A DNA stretch of 64,000 nt from the NCBI RefSeq assembly GCF_001262635.1, contig NZ_JXYH01000019.1:1-64000 (forward strand), written 5' to 3'. Position numbers and translations under genes: made by a program. The stretch is from Aestuariivita boseongensis (GTDB taxonomy: Bacteria > Pseudomonadota > Alphaproteobacteria > Rhodobacterales > Rhodobacteraceae). Each line of letters begins with the position of its first letter. The first letter of the stretch is position 1. Positions 8,334 to 17,504 of this stretch are shown piece after piece. Under the pieces are notes generated by a model. The model made no database searches, was not told the DNA's origin, and saw only the letters and a list, made by a program, of their open reading frames with translations.

Positions 8334-9266
8334 TTAGAAATTGACGCGATCTCCGCCTTTCAGGCCCAGTATTTCCCGGGCGTCTTCAGGCGTTGCTACC
8401 GACAGCCCCATCCCTTCGACCAGCGCGCGCGCTTTTTCGACCTGGCTGGCGTTTGACGGCGCCAATTTGCCACGCGACAGCCAGATACTGTCTTCCAGAC
8501 CGACGCGGATATTGCCGCCCATCGCCAGCGCCTGTGTTGCGATACGGAATTGATCCTTGCCCGCCCCGAGAACCGACCAGCGGAAATCCGACCCGAACAG
8601 CCGGGTGGCCGTACGGTGCATGTGCATCACGTCTTCGGGATGGGTCCCGATCCCCCCTAGGATGCCGAAAACCGACTGCACGAAGAAGGGCGGCTTCACC
8701 AGCCCGCGATCGGCAAAATGGGCAAGATTGTACAAATGCGAGATATCATAGCATTCGAACTCGAACCGTGTGCCGTTGCCATAGCAGGTCTCAAGTACGT
8801 ATTCGATATTCGCAAACGAGTTGCGGAACACTAGGTCTTTGGAGTTTTCAAGATGCTCGCGCTCCCAGTCGTGTTTAAACTCCTTGTACTTGCCCAGCAG
8901 CGGGAAGAACGCGAAGTTCATTGATCCCATGTTCAGCGAAGCGATCTCTGGCTGATATTGCGCGGCCGGTGCGGCGCGTTCGGCAACGGTCATGTAAGGC
9001 GAGCCGCCCGTCGTGATGTTCACAACAGCGTCCGTCGCCTGTTTGATCCGCGGAAGGAATGACGCAAAGGCCTCGACCGATTGGTCGGGCTTGCCGGTTT
9101 CGGGATCGCGGGCGTGCAGGTGCAGGATCGCTGCCCCTGCCTCGGCCGCGCCAATGGCCGCTTCGGCGATTTCATCAGGGGTTATCGGCAGATGCGGCGT
9201 CATCGAGGGTGTGTGAATTGCCCCGGTTACGGCGCAGGAAATGATAACTTTGTTCTGTGGCGCCAT
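8334..9266 (-). CDS. BKACE family (3-keto-5-aminohexanoate cleavage protein, DUF849)
   Basis: Zn-dependent beta-keto acid cleavage enzyme of 310 residues. The family condenses a beta-keto acid with acetyl-CoA and releases acetoacetate plus a new acyl-CoA. Diagnostic sequence is AAILHLHARDPETGKPDQ (about 42-59), with the metal-binding HLH, and GNIRVGLEDSIWL near the C-terminus, with the conserved Glu. GGAGG lies just before the ATG. It follows an SDR dehydrogenase gene by 29 bases; the pair could oxidise a 3-hydroxy acid to a beta-keto acid and then cleave it, as in carnitine degradation. Actual substrate unknown. Confidence 0.88.
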   Translation of the reverse strand: MAPQNKVIISCAVTGAIHTPSMTPHLPITPDEIAEAAIGAAEAGAAILHLHARDPETGKPDQSVEAFASFLPRIKQATDAVVNITTGGSPYMTVAERAAPAAQYQPEIASLNMGSMNFAFFPLLGKYKEFKHDWEREHLENSKDLVFRNSFANIEYVLETCYGNGTRFEFECYDISHLYNLAHFADRGLVKPPFFVQSVFGILGGIGTHPEDVMHMHRTATRLFGSDFRWSVLGAGKDQFRIATQALAMGGNIRVGLEDSIWLSRGKLAPSNASQVEKARALVEGMGLSVATPEDAREILGLKGGDRVNF

Positions 9267-9295
9267 CTCCGCCTCCTATCTGATCTACAGGGTGT

Positions 9296-10096
9296 TCAAA
9301 GTGCCTCGACATTGCCGTCGACAGGAAAGCTCTGGCCGGACAGGTTCTGCCCGGCTGCGGACACAAGGAAGGCCACCATTTTGGCCACGTCCTCGGGTGG
9401 CGTCATTCGCCGCAATGAGATCCGCGAGAGGTACTCTGCCTTCATCTCGTCATGGCTCACATCCATTTGCTGCGCGCGCGCCGCGATCACCCCTTCCATG
9501 CGGGGTCCTTCGATGATCCCGGGCAGCACGGCATTGGCGCGGATGTTGTCCGGCCCAAGCTCTTTCGCGAGGCTTTGCGTGAAGCCGATCACACCCCATT
9601 TCGCCGAGGCATAGGGCGTTCGGAACGCATAGCCAAAGCGCCCCGCCGCTGACGATATATTGACGATCGATCCGCCACCCGCAGCTTTTATCAAAGGCAC
9701 GGCATAATGTGTGCAAAGAAACTGCCCGGTCAGGCAAACATCAATACAGCGCCGCCAATCCGCCGGTTCTATGACTTCAACGCCACCTGTGGGACCGGCG
9801 ATGCCAGCGTTGTTTACCAGCGCATCCAGCTGGCCCATGCGATCAGAGATATTGTCGAAGAACCCAGACACTGCTGCCTGATCGGAAACATCAGCGATTT
9901 CTGCAATCTCGGCGCCGGTCTCGGCAGCGGCTGCCGAAAGGCCCTCTGGATCGACATCGCAGATCGCCAGCCGTGCGCCCTGATCGGAAAGCGCGCGCGC
10001 GATGCACAGCCCGATACCGCCTCCGGCAGCAGTGATCGCTACCCGTAGACCTGACAATCCTGGCAGGCGCATCTCTGGTTCTGTTGCTTCGGACAC
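9296..10096 (-). CDS. Short-chain dehydrogenase/reductase (SDR)
   Basis: Classical SDR of 266 residues: cofactor loop TAAGGGIG (about 22-29), NNAG (95-98), catalytic Ser149, Tyr162 and Lys166 (SSAAGRFGYAFRTPYASAK). An Asp after beta-2 (ICDVD) indicates preference for NAD(H). The start is GTG at 10096, with a possible alternative ATG eight codons later. It is the first gene of a two-gene operon with the BKACE enzyme, so a role as a 3-hydroxy-acid dehydrogenase feeding that enzyme is inferred. Confidence 0.87.
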   Translation of the reverse strand: MSEATEPEMRLPGLSGLRVAITAAGGGIGLCIARALSDQGARLAICDVDPEGLSAAAAETGAEIAEIADVSDQAAVSGFFDNISDRMGQLDALVNNAGIAGPTGGVEVIEPADWRRCIDVCLTGQFLCTHYAVPLIKAAGGGSIVNISSAAGRFGYAFRTPYASAKWGVIGFTQSLAKELGPDNIRANAVLPGIIEGPRMEGVIAARAQQMDVSHDEMKAEYLSRISLRRMTPPEDVAKMVAFLVSAAGQNLSGQSFPVDGNVEAL

Positions 10097-10550
10097 GCTA
10101 TGAAGCCTCGTCTTCGTGAAAAATCTCGGTGATGAAGATTATTTGGCGGAAGTGGATCCAGCACCTTCATTCATGATCACAGCGGGCCGCCAATCAGGTT
10201 GTAGAAAAGAGGGCGCAGTCCCTAAGACATCAACGTACGTTCACACCCTGGGATAATGCAAGTGACGAGTACGGCGTCAGACGTGGCCCGAACTGGTGGT
10301 GGGGATTGGCTGTTTGGACAATGAGCATCCATCCGGTCGTGGGTTTGACACCGTGCGATGGCCACCAGCAGGTGAACGGAGCCGATCATGTTCGCAATTA
10401 ACGTCAGACGAGCAAGCGGCGGTGTGTGGAAAACGGATTGCACAGAGTGCTTTTCCCAGCCTTCGCTTTACCCGAAACCGTCATTTGCGGGCCATGGGCC
10501 CAGCGCCTAGGATGGTCTTGTGTCGTGGCACCACCAGAAGGGATAACGGG
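10097..10550. other. Intergenic region upstream of the L,D-transpeptidase
   Basis: About 450 bases between the divergent SDR and L,D-transpeptidase genes. Open frames here lack ribosome sites and similarity to anything I recognise. No FNR-type site or strong hairpin was found. Confidence 0.4.
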
Positions 10551-11276
10551 ATGATCTTGCGGGAACTGCGTGCGCTTGTTTGTGTACTGACGGCGCTTTT
10601 GGCGCTGCTGGTTCAAAATACCAGCGCTGAAGCTCAGTCATTTCAGGAACAACTTGATCAGGCTGGGGTCGCCTATCAGATCCCTCGGGAGGGCAAAGCC
10701 ATCCTGATCAACATACCCGCCTTTGAATTGATCGCCTTTGAAGAAGGAGAGCCCGTCTTGCGCAGCCGGGTGATCGTCGGCGCACCCTATCACCGCACAC
10801 CGCGGCTTGAGACGTATGTGACAAGCGTTCGGTTTCGGCCCACCTGGCGGCCAACGCCTTCGATGATCGCCAGCGGTGAATATGCCGATTACGTCAGGCC
10901 GCCGGGCGAGCGCAATCCACTGGGCCTTGCCGCAGTGCGGCTTCAGCCGGGGCTTCTGGTTTACCTGCACGATACGAACCGGAGGGAACTTTTCGAAAAG
11001 GAATACCGTGCCCTGTCGCATGGTTGCGTTCGGGTGCAGCAATGGGACAGGCTGGTTGCCTTCGTTCTGGGGATAGAGTTGTCGCGCGTGCATGAGCTGG
11101 CGAACGGGACGCGCACATTTGATGCGCCAGCCGATCCGATCCCGGTAACGCTGGGGTATTTCACCCGCTTTCCGGACCCGTCCGGACAGGTGCTGGAACA
11201 TCCCGACATATACGGGCTGAACGACCAGGCCTCCTTATCCGCGTCCAATACTGCCAAGAACTGCGGGACCGGCTGA
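10551..11276 (+). CDS. L,D-transpeptidase (YkuD domain), exported
   Basis: Periplasmic peptidoglycan-modifying enzyme forming 3-3 cross-links or attaching proteins to the wall. The ATG at 10551 gives 241 residues with a clear signal peptide (LVCVLTALLALLV, cleavage near AEA-QS). The YkuD catalytic motif is intact: His140 and SHGCVR with nucleophile Cys159. The open frame extends upstream to 10296, but that part looks non-coding and would bury the signal peptide. It is the first gene of the stress island; L,D-cross-linking is a typical stationary-phase or stress wall modification. Confidence 0.88.
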   Translation: MILRELRALVCVLTALLALLVQNTSAEAQSFQEQLDQAGVAYQIPREGKAILINIPAFELIAFEEGEPVLRSRVIVGAPYHRTPRLETYVTSVRFRPTWRPTPSMIASGEYADYVRPPGERNPLGLAAVRLQPGLLVYLHDTNRRELFEKEYRALSHGCVRVQQWDRLVAFVLGIELSRVHELANGTRTFDAPADPIPVTLGYFTRFPDPSGQVLEHPDIYGLNDQASLSASNTAKNCGTG

Positions 11277-11299
11277 ACGGCACAGACATTCTGCGTTGT

Positions 11300-11313
11300 T
11301 TGACATGCATCAA
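11300..11313 (+). promoter_or_regulatory. FNR/FixK-type site before the Lon-family protease
   Basis: TTGAC-ATGC-ATCAA fits the FNR/FixK consensus TTGAY-N4-RTCAA at nine or ten positions. Its centre is about 65 bases before the ATG of the protease gene, a position expected for a class II activator site with a short leader. Confidence 0.7.
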
Positions 11314-11371
11314 GGCCTGCTGCCGACGGTTGTCCAAGCTATGACCGGAAACATGTGCGAAAGGCTGTATT

Positions 11372-13819
11372 TTGACAGGGAAGAAGGAAGCGCCCCAGGG
11401 ACTGCCACCGAAACAGCTTCGGACGGAATGCGACCCGAAAAGCCTTGGGTTCGCGACAACCGCAGAACTGAGGGCCGAACGTGAGTTTGTGGGGCAAGAC
11501 CGCGCCATCGGTGCGATCGAACTGTCGGCGCATATCTCGCACAAGGATTACAACCTTTATGTTTTGGGGTCGCAGGGCACAGGGCGCCATACGGCAGTAA
11601 CCAGACTGCTGTCAGAGGCTGCTGCGCATCGCCCGGCGCCCTTTGACTGGGTCTATGTCAACAACTTCGACGCACCTGACAAACCGCAAGCGATGAAGCT
11701 TGAACCCGGCACCGCGACGATCCTGAAGTCAGCGATGCAACAGGTGGTCGATGATCTGGCAAACGAGATCCCGGCGCTCTTCGATTCCGAGGAATTTCAG
11801 ATGCAGCGCCGCGCCATCGAGGAAGAGCTGGGGCAAAAGCGCGAAGAGCCGATTGCGGAATTCGCCGAACGCGCCGAGGCGGCCAATGTCGCGCTGTTGC
11901 GCACGCCCATGGGGTTCATGCTGTCCGCGATCGTGGATGGAAAACCGATCAAGCCCGAGATCTATGAAGCGCTGCCGCCCGATCAGCAGGAAGAGATAGA
12001 CGCAAAGATCGAAGATCTTCAAAACCAGCTGAGCGATATCCTGAGCCAGGCCCCGGAGTTCGAAAAAGAACATCGCCAAAGAATTCAGGCCTTGCTTGCC
12101 GGGTTGGCTGAACGCGCGGTGTCAAACCGGATCCGGGGCGTGGCCGATAGGTTCAAGGGCAACGCCGATGTCGCGGCCTATCTTGAGCGTGTCCGCACAG
12201 ACATGATCACCAATGCCGAGCTGTTCCTGCCCTCTCCGGGCCGCTCGGGCAAGGGTCCGTTCCCGGATGTCATCCGCAAGTTTCATCTGGAACCGCAATT
12301 CGATCGTTATGCGGTCAACATCATGGTGTCTCATGACCCGGACGCGCCGCTGGCGCCGGTCGTGAAAGAGGATTTGCCGTCGCTTCCCCATCTGACGGGC
12401 CGGATCGAATACATCTCGGAAATGGGGACGCTGTCGACGAATTTCACTTTGATCAAAGCGGGTGCACTTCATCGGGCGAATGGTGGGTATCTGATGCTGG
12501 ATGCCCACCGTATCCTGGCGGAACCCTTCGCGTGGGATTCCCTGAAGCGATGCCTGCAGAACCGGGCAATTTCGATTACGTCGCTGGCCGAACGCTATAG
12601 CCTGTCATCAACCGTCACGCTTGAACCCGATCCCATTCCGCTGGATGTGCGCGTTGTTCTGATCGGGGATCGCCGGTTGCACATGCTGCTGCAGCTGCTG
12701 GATCCCGAGTTCAGCCAGTTGTTCAAAGTGCAGGCCGATTTTGACGACGCCCTGCCACGCACCGCCCGGAACATGCGCGCCTTGGCGCGGGTGGTTGCAG
12801 CCTATGCGATCAAGGACGGGATCAGGCCGCTGTCGGCCACAGCCGTTGCAGCGCTGCTGGATCATGCCGTCCGGCTGGCGCAAGACGCCAAGAAATTCAC
12901 GTTGGAACTTGGCGCGCTGGCCGATGTGATGCGCGAGGCTGATTTTTACGCCGGGAAAGAGGGCCGCGACCTGATCTCGGATGCGGATATCGAAACCGCG
13001 ATTGATCAGGCCCGCCTGCGCGCCGCCCGGATCGAAGAACGCATTCAGGAGGCCGTTGCGCGCGGCACGATCCGCATCAACACGCAAGGCGCGGCCGTGG
13101 GTCAGATCAACGGCCTTTCGGTGGTGGGCATCGGCACCACGTCTTTTGGCCGCGCATCACGGATCACGGCACGGGTGCGCATGGGGGCGGGCAAACTGAT
13201 CGACATTGAACGCGAGGTCGAACTGGGCGGACCGCTGCATTCCAAAGGGGTTCTGATCCTGGCGGGATATCTTGCGGCACGCTATGCGTTGGATGTGCCC
13301 ATGTCGCTGCATGCCAGCCTGGTTTTTGAACAAAGCTATGGCGGGGTGGATGGCGACAGCGCGTCCTCGACCGAGCTGTTTGCGCTTTTGTCGGCTTTGG
13401 CGGACGCGCCGATCCGTCAGGGTCTTGCTGTCACAGGATCTGTCAGCCAGACCGGAGAGGTTCAGGCCATTGGCGGGGTGAATGAAAAGATCGAAGGGTT
13501 TTTCGACACCTGCGTGGCGCAAGGTTTGGATGGTAGTCAGGGTGTTCTGATCCCGGCATCAAATGTCGAACACCTCATGCTGAAAAAACAGGTTGTGGAT
13601 GCCGTCGCGGAAGGACAGTTCCGCGTGATCCCGATCAAGGATATCGACAGCGGTATCGAAATCCTGACAGGCATCCGTGCGGGCCGCCGGGGGCGATCAG
13701 GGGCCTTCCCCACTGACAGCATCAACGGGCGTGTCGAAGCGCAGCTACGCCAATTCGCGGAGACCAGACGCAGCTTTGGCGTGCAAAGCATTGCAGCCTC
13801 GGCGAAGGACGCAACCTGA
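11372..13819 (+). CDS. Lon-family ATP-dependent protease (COG1067 type)
   Basis: Cytoplasmic protein-quality-control protease of 815 residues. The N-terminal AAA-like part has the P-loop variant GSQGTGRHT, with Arg where classical Walker A has Lys; the GTGR form is usual in this subfamily. A coiled-coil insertion lies around residues 120-230, and the C-terminal S16 domain has the Ser-Lys dyad Ser663 (DGDSAS) and Lys706 (GGVNEKIEGFF). It differs from LonA by lacking the LAN N-terminal domain. A likely FNR/FixK-type site precedes it, and the next gene overlaps its stop by one base. Confidence 0.9.
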   Translation: MTGKKEAPQGLPPKQLRTECDPKSLGFATTAELRAEREFVGQDRAIGAIELSAHISHKDYNLYVLGSQGTGRHTAVTRLLSEAAAHRPAPFDWVYVNNFDAPDKPQAMKLEPGTATILKSAMQQVVDDLANEIPALFDSEEFQMQRRAIEEELGQKREEPIAEFAERAEAANVALLRTPMGFMLSAIVDGKPIKPEIYEALPPDQQEEIDAKIEDLQNQLSDILSQAPEFEKEHRQRIQALLAGLAERAVSNRIRGVADRFKGNADVAAYLERVRTDMITNAELFLPSPGRSGKGPFPDVIRKFHLEPQFDRYAVNIMVSHDPDAPLAPVVKEDLPSLPHLTGRIEYISEMGTLSTNFTLIKAGALHRANGGYLMLDAHRILAEPFAWDSLKRCLQNRAISITSLAERYSLSSTVTLEPDPIPLDVRVVLIGDRRLHMLLQLLDPEFSQLFKVQADFDDALPRTARNMRALARVVAAYAIKDGIRPLSATAVAALLDHAVRLAQDAKKFTLELGALADVMREADFYAGKEGRDLISDADIETAIDQARLRAARIEERIQEAVARGTIRINTQGAAVGQINGLSVVGIGTTSFGRASRITARVRMGAGKLIDIEREVELGGPLHSKGVLILAGYLAARYALDVPMSLHASLVFEQSYGGVDGDSASSTELFALLSALADAPIRQGLAVTGSVSQTGEVQAIGGVNEKIEGFFDTCVAQGLDGSQGVLIPASNVEHLMLKKQVVDAVAEGQFRVIPIKDIDSGIEILTGIRAGRRGRSGAFPTDSINGRVEAQLRQFAETRRSFGVQSIAASAKDAT

Positions 13820-14490
13820 TGGGGCGCGACCCACAGCGGGGGCTGCGTGTCCTGATCGGGGCCAGTTCCTTTGCCGATTCCGCGGCCGCCTTGCGCATTG
13901 TCGCTGCTTTGCCTGCAGTCACACTTGGCGGGGTGTTCGTGGATCAGACACATCTTATTGCAACATGCCGGATTTCCACGCAGCAGGTTGTTCTGCCCAG
14001 TGGTGCGAAAATGGGCCCCCCCGATCCCTCGCGGCTCAGAACGATGGCGAATGCGGATGCCCGCGCTTTTCAAACGGCGCTCGAGAATGCGGCAAAACTG
14101 GCGCGTGCCGAAAGCGTCTTCGCCCGTCAGGAAGGGGATCTTGTCGCAACTTCGCTCCGGGAAGCCCGTGAATGGGATGTGCTGGCCATCGGCTATGACC
14201 CGGTCAATCGGATCGGCGGGAAGGTGGTTCTATTGCAGGACCCTGACCGGATGAGAGAGGATCTTGCGTCGACCGCAACCGCCTTGTGCCATCGGTTCAC
14301 AGCCGACCGTGTTTCGCTGTCGCTGAATGACGGTCTGAGCGCGTTGACCCGCGTGAATGCGTTGGTCGTCCTGCTTGATGCCAGAGCGGCGTGGATCAAA
14401 GCGCAGGGAGGTCTCGAACGCGTGATCGAGGCTTCCCGGTGCCCGGTCATTGTGTTCGGCGCGTCCGAAGGTTTTGAAGAGGTTTCATGA
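13819..14490 (+). CDS. Universal-stress-like protein, divergent
   Basis: A 223-residue protein starting RGLRVLIGASSFADSAAALR, like the first strand and helix of a UspA/HUP domain. It has a second strand region VTLGGVFVDQTHLI and ends SRCPVIVFGASEG. The classical USP ATP motif GxxGx9GS/T is not evident, so it may not bind ATP. The ATG overlaps the TGA of the Lon-family gene, so the two are co-translated; it could deliver substrates to or modulate the protease, but that is inference. Confidence 0.6.
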   Translation: MGRDPQRGLRVLIGASSFADSAAALRIVAALPAVTLGGVFVDQTHLIATCRISTQQVVLPSGAKMGPPDPSRLRTMANADARAFQTALENAAKLARAESVFARQEGDLVATSLREAREWDVLAIGYDPVNRIGGKVVLLQDPDRMREDLASTATALCHRFTADRVSLSLNDGLSALTRVNALVVLLDARAAWIKAQGGLERVIEASRCPVIVFGASEGFEEVS

Positions 14491-14528
14491 GGTGTTGCAG
14501 TTGACCGGGCTTCGCCGGCGAAAACGCA

Positions 14529-15209
14529 TCACACCTTCACGGCGTCGCCATTTGCCATCCGATGCGCATCCAGCAGGGCGATGGTTTCCGCGTCGGTCAG
14601 CTGGTGGAAATCCCCGAAATACATGCTGACAGCGCGGAAATACGTCACCGGATGCAAACAGATGATGTCATCGGCATAGCTTTTCAGTTCCTGAAGAATC
14701 TCGGTCGGGGCGACCGGCAGGGCAACGACGATATGGCCTGCCCCATTCCTGCGCAGTGCTGTCAGTGCGGCTTTCATAGTGGCGCCCGTTGCAATGCCGT
14801 CATCCACGACAACGGCCGTCCGCCCTTTGGGATCCAGCCGAGGCCGATCACCGACATAGGCGGTCTTGCGGCGCTCAAGCTCGGCCACTTGCTTGGCATA
14901 GTTTTCCTGCAGGCAGTCCATATCAATTCCTGACATCCTCATGATGTCGCGACTGATCACGAGATCAGCGGTCGCACCTTCCACCACGGCTGCGATTGCC
15001 ACCTCGGGGCTGGAGGGCGCGCTGATCTTGCGCACCAGGATCACATCCAAAGGAGCCTGCAACGCCCGCGCCACTTCCACCGCAACAGGCACCCCGCCCC
15101 GGGGCAACGCGAAAACAAGCGGGCGATCCAGCTCCATTCCGACAAGCCGGTCGGCCAGTTCCTTGCCTGCAGCAGACCGGTCAGCAAATCTGAAAGAGGC
15201 CGTCGTCAT
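14529..15209 (-). CDS. Phosphoribosyltransferase-family protein
   Basis: A 226-residue type I phosphoribosyltransferase fold. The PRPP loop is unmistakable in AVVVDDGIATGATMKAA (about residues 110-126), with the acidic pair DD; the N-terminal hood is short (FALPRGGVPVAVEVARAL). Proteins of this type are frequent neighbours of Hsp20, USP and PHA genes in proteobacterial stress islands, but their substrate is not established. The gene is convergent to the USP-like gene. An FNR-type site lies 127 bases upstream. Confidence 0.82.
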   Translation of the reverse strand: MTTASFRFADRSAAGKELADRLVGMELDRPLVFALPRGGVPVAVEVARALQAPLDVILVRKISAPSSPEVAIAAVVEGATADLVISRDIMRMSGIDMDCLQENYAKQVAELERRKTAYVGDRPRLDPKGRTAVVVDDGIATGATMKAALTALRRNGAGHIVVALPVAPTEILQELKSYADDIICLHPVTYFRAVSMYFGDFHQLTDAETIALLDAHRMANGDAVKV

Positions 15210-15335
15210 TATTCCACGCTTCCATGCAAATGGGTTTTGCCTGTTGCGTTCGCAAAGAGAACGGGCTGGCGCATCGATGGGTTTCTCCTGCTGACGGTGT
15301 TTCGAACAAGGCTACGACGCCCGCGTTATGTGCAG

Positions 15336-15349
15336 TTGACATAAGTCAA
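15336..15349. promoter_or_regulatory. FNR/FixK-type site in the phosphoribosyltransferase upstream region
   Basis: TTGAC-ATAA-GTCAA is a perfect palindrome of the FNR/FixK/Dnr type, and with one flanking base on each side is symmetric over 16 bases. It lies in the 334-base stretch 15210-15543 between the phosphoribosyltransferase start and the end of a cyclic-nucleotide-domain gene. That stretch otherwise shows no gene. The site probably serves the phosphoribosyltransferase. Confidence 0.65.
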
Positions 15350-15543
15350 CGGGATTGGGTCGTTATGTTTGAATGGCCAAGCAGGTCATGGCTGGTGGTG
15401 TGTCTGCGCCAACGCGTGGCATACAGTTCTCGCGCGTTGGCTTGGATCATTGAAACGACAATGGGGTGTCCGTTCGTTGGGAACGGTCACAGAATGATCA
15501 TCCTGTTCGTCACTTTGGCGCCGACTTTCCAATGGGTCAGGGT

Positions 15544-16065
15544 TCAGCACCCCCAGCTTGCTGTGCCGTCAGTGTTAGATGCAGCAGCCCCGACGGCGCG
15601 GAACCAGCCCGTCGGGTCAGTCAAGGAAGTCAGTTTTTCTGCCGTACCGGGATCCAAAGGGTTCGGCCCCATATCAGCGCGATCCTGAAGCATGTCTGCC
15701 ATCCGCTGGCAGTAAGACCGGAAAACAAGGGCGCGGAAGTCCTTTGACGCTTGCATCACGTCGCGGATTTCGGGCCGCGGGATGATAACCGTCTCGATAT
15801 CGGTTTCGGCAACAGCGTCAGCGTTTTGCCCGATCGGGGGAAACAGCGTTCCCCGCGTCACATCACCATGATTGCCAGCACTTATGCGGTAGAGCACCTG
15901 CGCGTCGCCATCCAGTGCGCTGGTTTGGACACGGACTGTTCCGGAGACCAAAAGCACAAGTGCAGTTTCAGGCCAGCCCGGCTTCCGTATCACGCTACCC
16001 TCCGGAAATGGTATATTCCAGCTGCGCTGCTCTAAGGCAGAAAAAATCGACCGCAGTTGATCCAT
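15544..16065 (-). CDS. Cyclic-nucleotide-binding-domain protein lacking a DNA-binding domain
   Basis: A 173-residue protein with the Crp/Fnr-type jelly roll: FPEGSVIRKPGWPETALVLL, VSGTVRVQT, a glycine turn near residue 85 and the start of the long C-helix (FRALVFRSYCQRMADMLQD). A winged-helix HTH should follow, but after about residue 135 there is only a Ser/Thr/Ala-rich tail ending ASWGC, so it looks like a sensor without a DNA-binding output. No HTH is recovered in other frames beyond the stop. It shares an intergenic region and an FNR-type site with the divergent flavodoxin gene. Confidence 0.6.
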   Translation of the reverse strand: MDQLRSIFSALEQRSWNIPFPEGSVIRKPGWPETALVLLVSGTVRVQTSALDGDAQVLYRISAGNHGDVTRGTLFPPIGQNADAVAETDIETVIIPRPEIRDVMQASKDFRALVFRSYCQRMADMLQDRADMGPNPLDPGTAEKLTSLTDPTGWFRAVGAAASNTDGTASWGC

Positions 16066-16157
16066 GGATTCGCTGTGCCCCTTTTCGTGGAAAACCTCTG
16101 CCCATAGCGGGAGAAGTCCTGTTTTCCTTGATCTTGCCCCTCCGCCAGAGCATCGGT

Positions 16158-16171
16158 TTGATATTTATCAA
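16158..16171. promoter_or_regulatory. Perfect FNR/FixK site between CNB protein and flavodoxin operon
   Basis: TTGAT-ATTT-ATCAA matches the palindromic FNR/FixK consensus at all ten specified positions. It is 55 bases before the flavodoxin start and 93 bases before the divergent cyclic-nucleotide-domain gene, so it may control both, including the ABC exporter and PHA synthase downstream. Confidence 0.82.
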
Positions 16172-16225
16172 AGGCCTCGCTTCACGCTGGTGCAGACTGT
16201 TTGGCGGTAGTGGGCGGATTGCTTC

Positions 16226-16738
16226 ATGAACATGGTTAAATCGGACACATGCATTGTTTACTATTCCCGTTCAGGGCATTCACATCGTCTGGCCAAAAAT
16301 CTCGCCAAGCGGCTGCATGGACACTTGGTCGAGATTCAGGCCCCCGCCTATCAGCGCGGGATCGTCTCGTATGTCAGGGCAGCAATGGATAGTCTGCGCC
16401 AGCGCGACATGGCCAGCCGGCAAGGCTTGCCATCTGTCTCGGGGTGTAATCGGGTCGTACTGTGCGGCCCGGTCTGGACGTCCTATCCGGCTGTTCCACT
16501 GCGGACGTTCCTGCGCACGAAATTCAAGGCCCCGTCGACTGTCGGTTTGTTCCTGACATCCGGGGCGCACTCTCCGCCGCAAAAGGCATTTCAGGCGGCC
16601 GAATCTGACTTGGGTCGTCCGATTTCAGCAAAGGCGTGTTTGCCGAATGGGGTTGAGGGAACTGCCGAAGAGAGCAGCATGGTCGATGCTTTTCTGTCCG
16701 ATCTGGAGGGCGCGGTGCGCCTGACCTCAGTAAATTGA
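16226..16738 (+). CDS. Flavodoxin-like protein
   Basis: A 170-residue FMN-binding electron carrier or quinone-reductase-like protein. The phosphate loop is [16 protein letters not shown] (about residues 12-27), and a second isoalloxazine loop is probably [21 protein letters not shown] second in-frame ATG at 16232 is an equally possible start. It is the first gene after a perfect FNR/FixK site and is followed 58 bases later by an ABC exporter operon. A role in low-oxygen redox metabolism is plausible; its partner is unknown. Confidence 0.82.
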   Translation: MNMVKSDTCIVYYSRSGHSHRLAKNLAKRLHGHLVEIQAPAYQRGIVSYVRAAMDSLRQRDMASRQGLPSVSGCNRVVLCGPVWTSYPAVPLRTFLRTKFKAPSTVGLFLTSGAHSPPQKAFQAAESDLGRPISAKACLPNGVEGTAEESSMVDAFLSDLEGAVRLTSVN

Positions 16739-16796
16739 TGTCGGTCAAGAACAACGGCTGAAAAACCTGCAAAATCTTCTTCAGCAGGAGTTGGCC

Positions 16797-17504
16797 GTGG
16801 CTGAGATCATTTTCAGAACCCAAGGCGTTACAAAGGTCTATGATACGGGCCAGGTCAAAGTGCACGCTTTGGCCGGTGTCGATCTGAAGCTTTTCGAAGC
16901 CGAACTGACCGTTCTTCTGGGCCCATCGGGCAGCGGTAAATCCACTTTGCTGAACATTCTTGGTGGTCTGGATCATGTGACCGACGGGCGGGTGTGGTTC
17001 AAAGACACGGAATTGACAAACATGTCGGATCGGGGGCTGACCCGGTATCGCCGCGATCACGTCGGTTTTGTCTTTCAGTTCTACAATCTGGTACCCAGCC
17101 TGACCGCCCGAGAGAATGTGCAGCTGGTCACAGATGTGGCCCCCGATCCCATGCCCGCGGAAGAGGCATTGGAGCTGGTGGGTCTTGGCTCCAGGATGAA
17201 CCATTTCCCCTCAGAAATGTCGGGCGGCGAACAGCAACGGGTTGCCATTGCGCGAGCGATCGCCAAGCGTCCGCAGATCCTGTTGTGTGACGAACCAACC
17301 GGCGCGTTGGACAGTACAACCGGCGTTCAGGTTCTTGAGGTGCTGAACGATATCAACGAACGCATCGGCACCACCACTGTTGTCATCACCCATAACGCCG
17401 AAATTCAGCGGATGGCGCATCGGGTGATATTCTTTCAGGACGGAAAGATCAGCGAAGTGCGGGTGAATGAACACCGCATCGCCCCGTCAGAAATCGTCTG
17501 GTGA
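16797..17504 (+). CDS. ABC exporter ATP-binding protein (MacB/LolD type)
   Basis: ATPase of a tripartite-like exporter. Motifs: Walker [11 protein letters not shown]-loop [13 protein letters not shown], signature [14 protein letters not shown], Walker [13 protein letters not shown] and switch His in VVITHNAE. I choose GTG at 16797 because the ribosome site CAGGAG (16785-16790) is six bases away; a TTG two codons upstream would touch it. The next gene starts inside its stop (GTGA). LolD/MacB-type ATPases work with FtsX-fold permeases that extract lipids, lipoproteins or amphiphiles. Confidence 0.9.
   Translation: MAEIIFRTQGVTKVYDTGQVKVHALAGVDLKLFEAELTVLLGPSGSGKSTLLNILGGLDHVTDGRVWFKDTELTNMSDRGLTRYRRDHVGFVFQFYNLVPSLTARENVQLVTDVAPDPMPAEEALELVGLGSRMNHFPSEMSGGEQQRVAIARAIAKRPQILLCDEPTGALDSTTGVQVLEVLNDINERIGTTTVVITHNAEIQRMAHRVIFFQDGKISEVRVNEHRIAPSEIVW

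Noticed and set aside
10296-10550. Upstream extension of the L,D-transpeptidase
   Set aside because: It would place the signal peptide in the middle of the protein; no ribosome site at 10296.
11372-11620. Lon-family ATPase with Arg in the Walker A lysine position as a dead enzyme
   Set aside because: The GTGR form is common to this COG1067 subfamily as I know it, so it is not a lesion specific to this gene.
14505-14525. TTCGCCGGCGAA palindrome between the USP-like and phosphoribosyltransferase genes as a terminator
   Set aside because: Short stem, no T-tract and little room; evidence too weak.
15224-15688. Plus-strand open frame between the phosphoribosyltransferase and CNB genes
   Set aside because: It overlaps the CNB gene antisense, has no ribosome site and no motif; the intergenic FNR-type palindrome explains the region better.
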